The translations under genes were made by a program, and so were the position numbers. Source: Eubacterium limosum (GTDB taxonomy: Bacteria; Bacillota; Clostridia; Eubacteriales; Eubacteriaceae). Taken from it: DNA of 5,900 nucleotides. The stretch is from positions 1 through 5,900 of the forward strand of contig CAUEUD010000222.1 in assembly GCA_959020865.1 (NCBI GenBank), given 5' to 3'. The notes beneath the pieces are model-generated. The model was not told the origin of the DNA and searched no databases. It saw only the letters and a program-made list of their open reading frames with translations. Of this stretch, positions 5,195-5,900 are shown one piece after another (the stretch's first letter is position 1; the number at the start of each line of letters is the position of its first letter).

Positions 5195-5900
5195 TTATTT
5201 AACCGGAGACATACCGTTATCCTTGAGCATAACGTCGTGAGCGCCGCCTTCCACAATGCTGGTAGAGGATACCAGGGTCAGCTTGGCTTTTTCCTGGAAT
5301 TCAGGAATGTTTAACGCGCCGCAGTTACACATGGTGGAACGTACCTTGCTTAAAGTCAGACGGACATTATCGCGCAGCGGGCCGGCATAGGGCACGTAGG
5401 AGTCAACACCTTCCTCAAAGGAAAGCTTTTTGTCGCCGCCCATATCATAGCGCTGCCAGTTGCGGGCACGGCTGGAGCCTTCACCCCAGTATTCCTTCAT
5501 ATAGCTGCCGTTAATGTTGACCTTGTTGGTCGGGCTTTCGTCAAAACGGGAGAAGTAACGTCCCAGCATGACAAAGTCAGCGCCCATGGCCAGTGCCAGG
5601 GTAATGTGGTGGTCATAGACAATCCCGCCGTCGGAGCAGATGGGAATATAAACGCCGGTTTCTTCAAAATATTCATCGCGTGCTCTGGCAACCTCGATAA
5701 CAGCCGTAGCCTGGCCGCGTCCGATGCCCTTCTGTTCACGGGTGATGCAGATGGAGCCGCCGCCGATACCGATTTTAATAAAGTCAGCGCCTGCTTCAGC
5801 CAGAAAGCGGAAACCTTCCCGGTCAACCACGTTTCCGGCGCCCACCTTTACAGATTCGCCGTAATGCTCACGAATCCATTCAATGGTAAACTTCTTCCAA
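5195..5900 (-). CDS. guaB: IMP dehydrogenase, 5' partial (C-terminal half)
   Basis: Cytosolic enzyme that oxidises IMP to XMP with NAD+, the committed step of guanine nucleotide synthesis. About 235 codons are present, reading leftward; the gene enters from the right edge. The GTG at 5845 is internal, since coding sequence ([18 protein letters not shown]) continues upstream to the edge. The catalytic loop is [20 protein letters not shown], with the nucleophilic Cys in SIC. The phosphate-binding strand SDGGIVYD, the [14 protein letters not shown] segment and the mobile flap with the Arg-Tyr pair (NWQRYDMGG) that activates water are all present. The C-terminal MCNCGAL and [10 protein letters not shown] blocks are typical of the roughly 500-residue bacterial branch to which Tritrichomonas foetus IMP dehydrogenase belongs. 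It is convergent with the HsmA-family gene and shares its terminator. The CBS domains, if present, would lie in the missing N-terminal half. Confidence 0.96.
   Translation of the reverse strand, partial: WKKFTIEWIREHYGESVKVGAGNVVDREGFRFLAEAGADFIKIGIGGGSICITREQKGIGRGQATAVIEVARARDEYFEETGVYIPICSDGGIVYDHHITLALAMGADFVMLGRYFSRFDESPTNKVNINGSYMKEYWGEGSSRARNWQRYDMGGDKKLSFEEGVDSYVPYAGPLRDNVRLTLSKVRSTMCNCGALNIPEFQEKAKLTLVSSTSIVEGGAHDVMLKDNGMSPVK

Noticed and set aside
5497..5826. 109-codon minus-strand open frame inside guaB
   Set aside because: Out-of-frame shadow of the strongly conserved IMP dehydrogenase catalytic domain.

Overview
The window looks like a stretch of chromosome from an anaerobic Bacillota of the class Clostridia, perhaps close to Eubacteriaceae. 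This is inferred from the mix of proteins (ferredoxin-fused aldo/keto reductase, clostridial-type Cache-GGDEF-EAL receptor, HsmA-type membrane protein, trichomonad-like IMP dehydrogenase), moderate GC content, strong AGGAGG-type ribosome binding sites and compact intergenic regions with U-tailed terminators. No tRNA, rRNA, CRISPR array, transposon or phage gene was seen.

Layout from left to right: (1) the 3' part of an aldo/keto reductase with a C-terminal double [4Fe-4S] ferredoxin domain (+), ending at an intrinsic terminator; (2) a gene (+) for a protein with an N-terminal cysteine cluster and C-terminal pentapeptide repeats, whose reading frame is open well upstream of its first ATG and has no ATG, GTG or TTG start; (3) a roughly 160-bp regulatory gap holding a promoter-like sequence with an inverted repeat over its -35 box; (4) a large membrane receptor (+) with Cache sensor, degenerate GGDEF and intact EAL domain, very probably a c-di-GMP phosphodiesterase, followed by a terminator; (5) a small orphan gene (+) of 89 codons behind a near-consensus sigma-A promoter; (6) a 133-bp gap with a perfect 11-bp inverted repeat and an extended -10 promoter; (7) a four-helix membrane protein of the HsmA/TIGR03987 type (+); (8) a bidirectional terminator shared by convergent genes; (9) the 3' part of guaB, IMP dehydrogenase (-), running off the right edge.

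The genes do not form one pathway. Most are separated by their own terminators and promoters and look monocistronic. Points most worth following are the hidden N-terminus and non-canonical start of the cysteine/pentapeptide protein, the terminator placed directly before that start, the two operator-like inverted repeats, and the receptor whose GGDEF active site is lost while the RxxD site and EAL catalytic residues are kept. No clearly new multi-gene system is visible.
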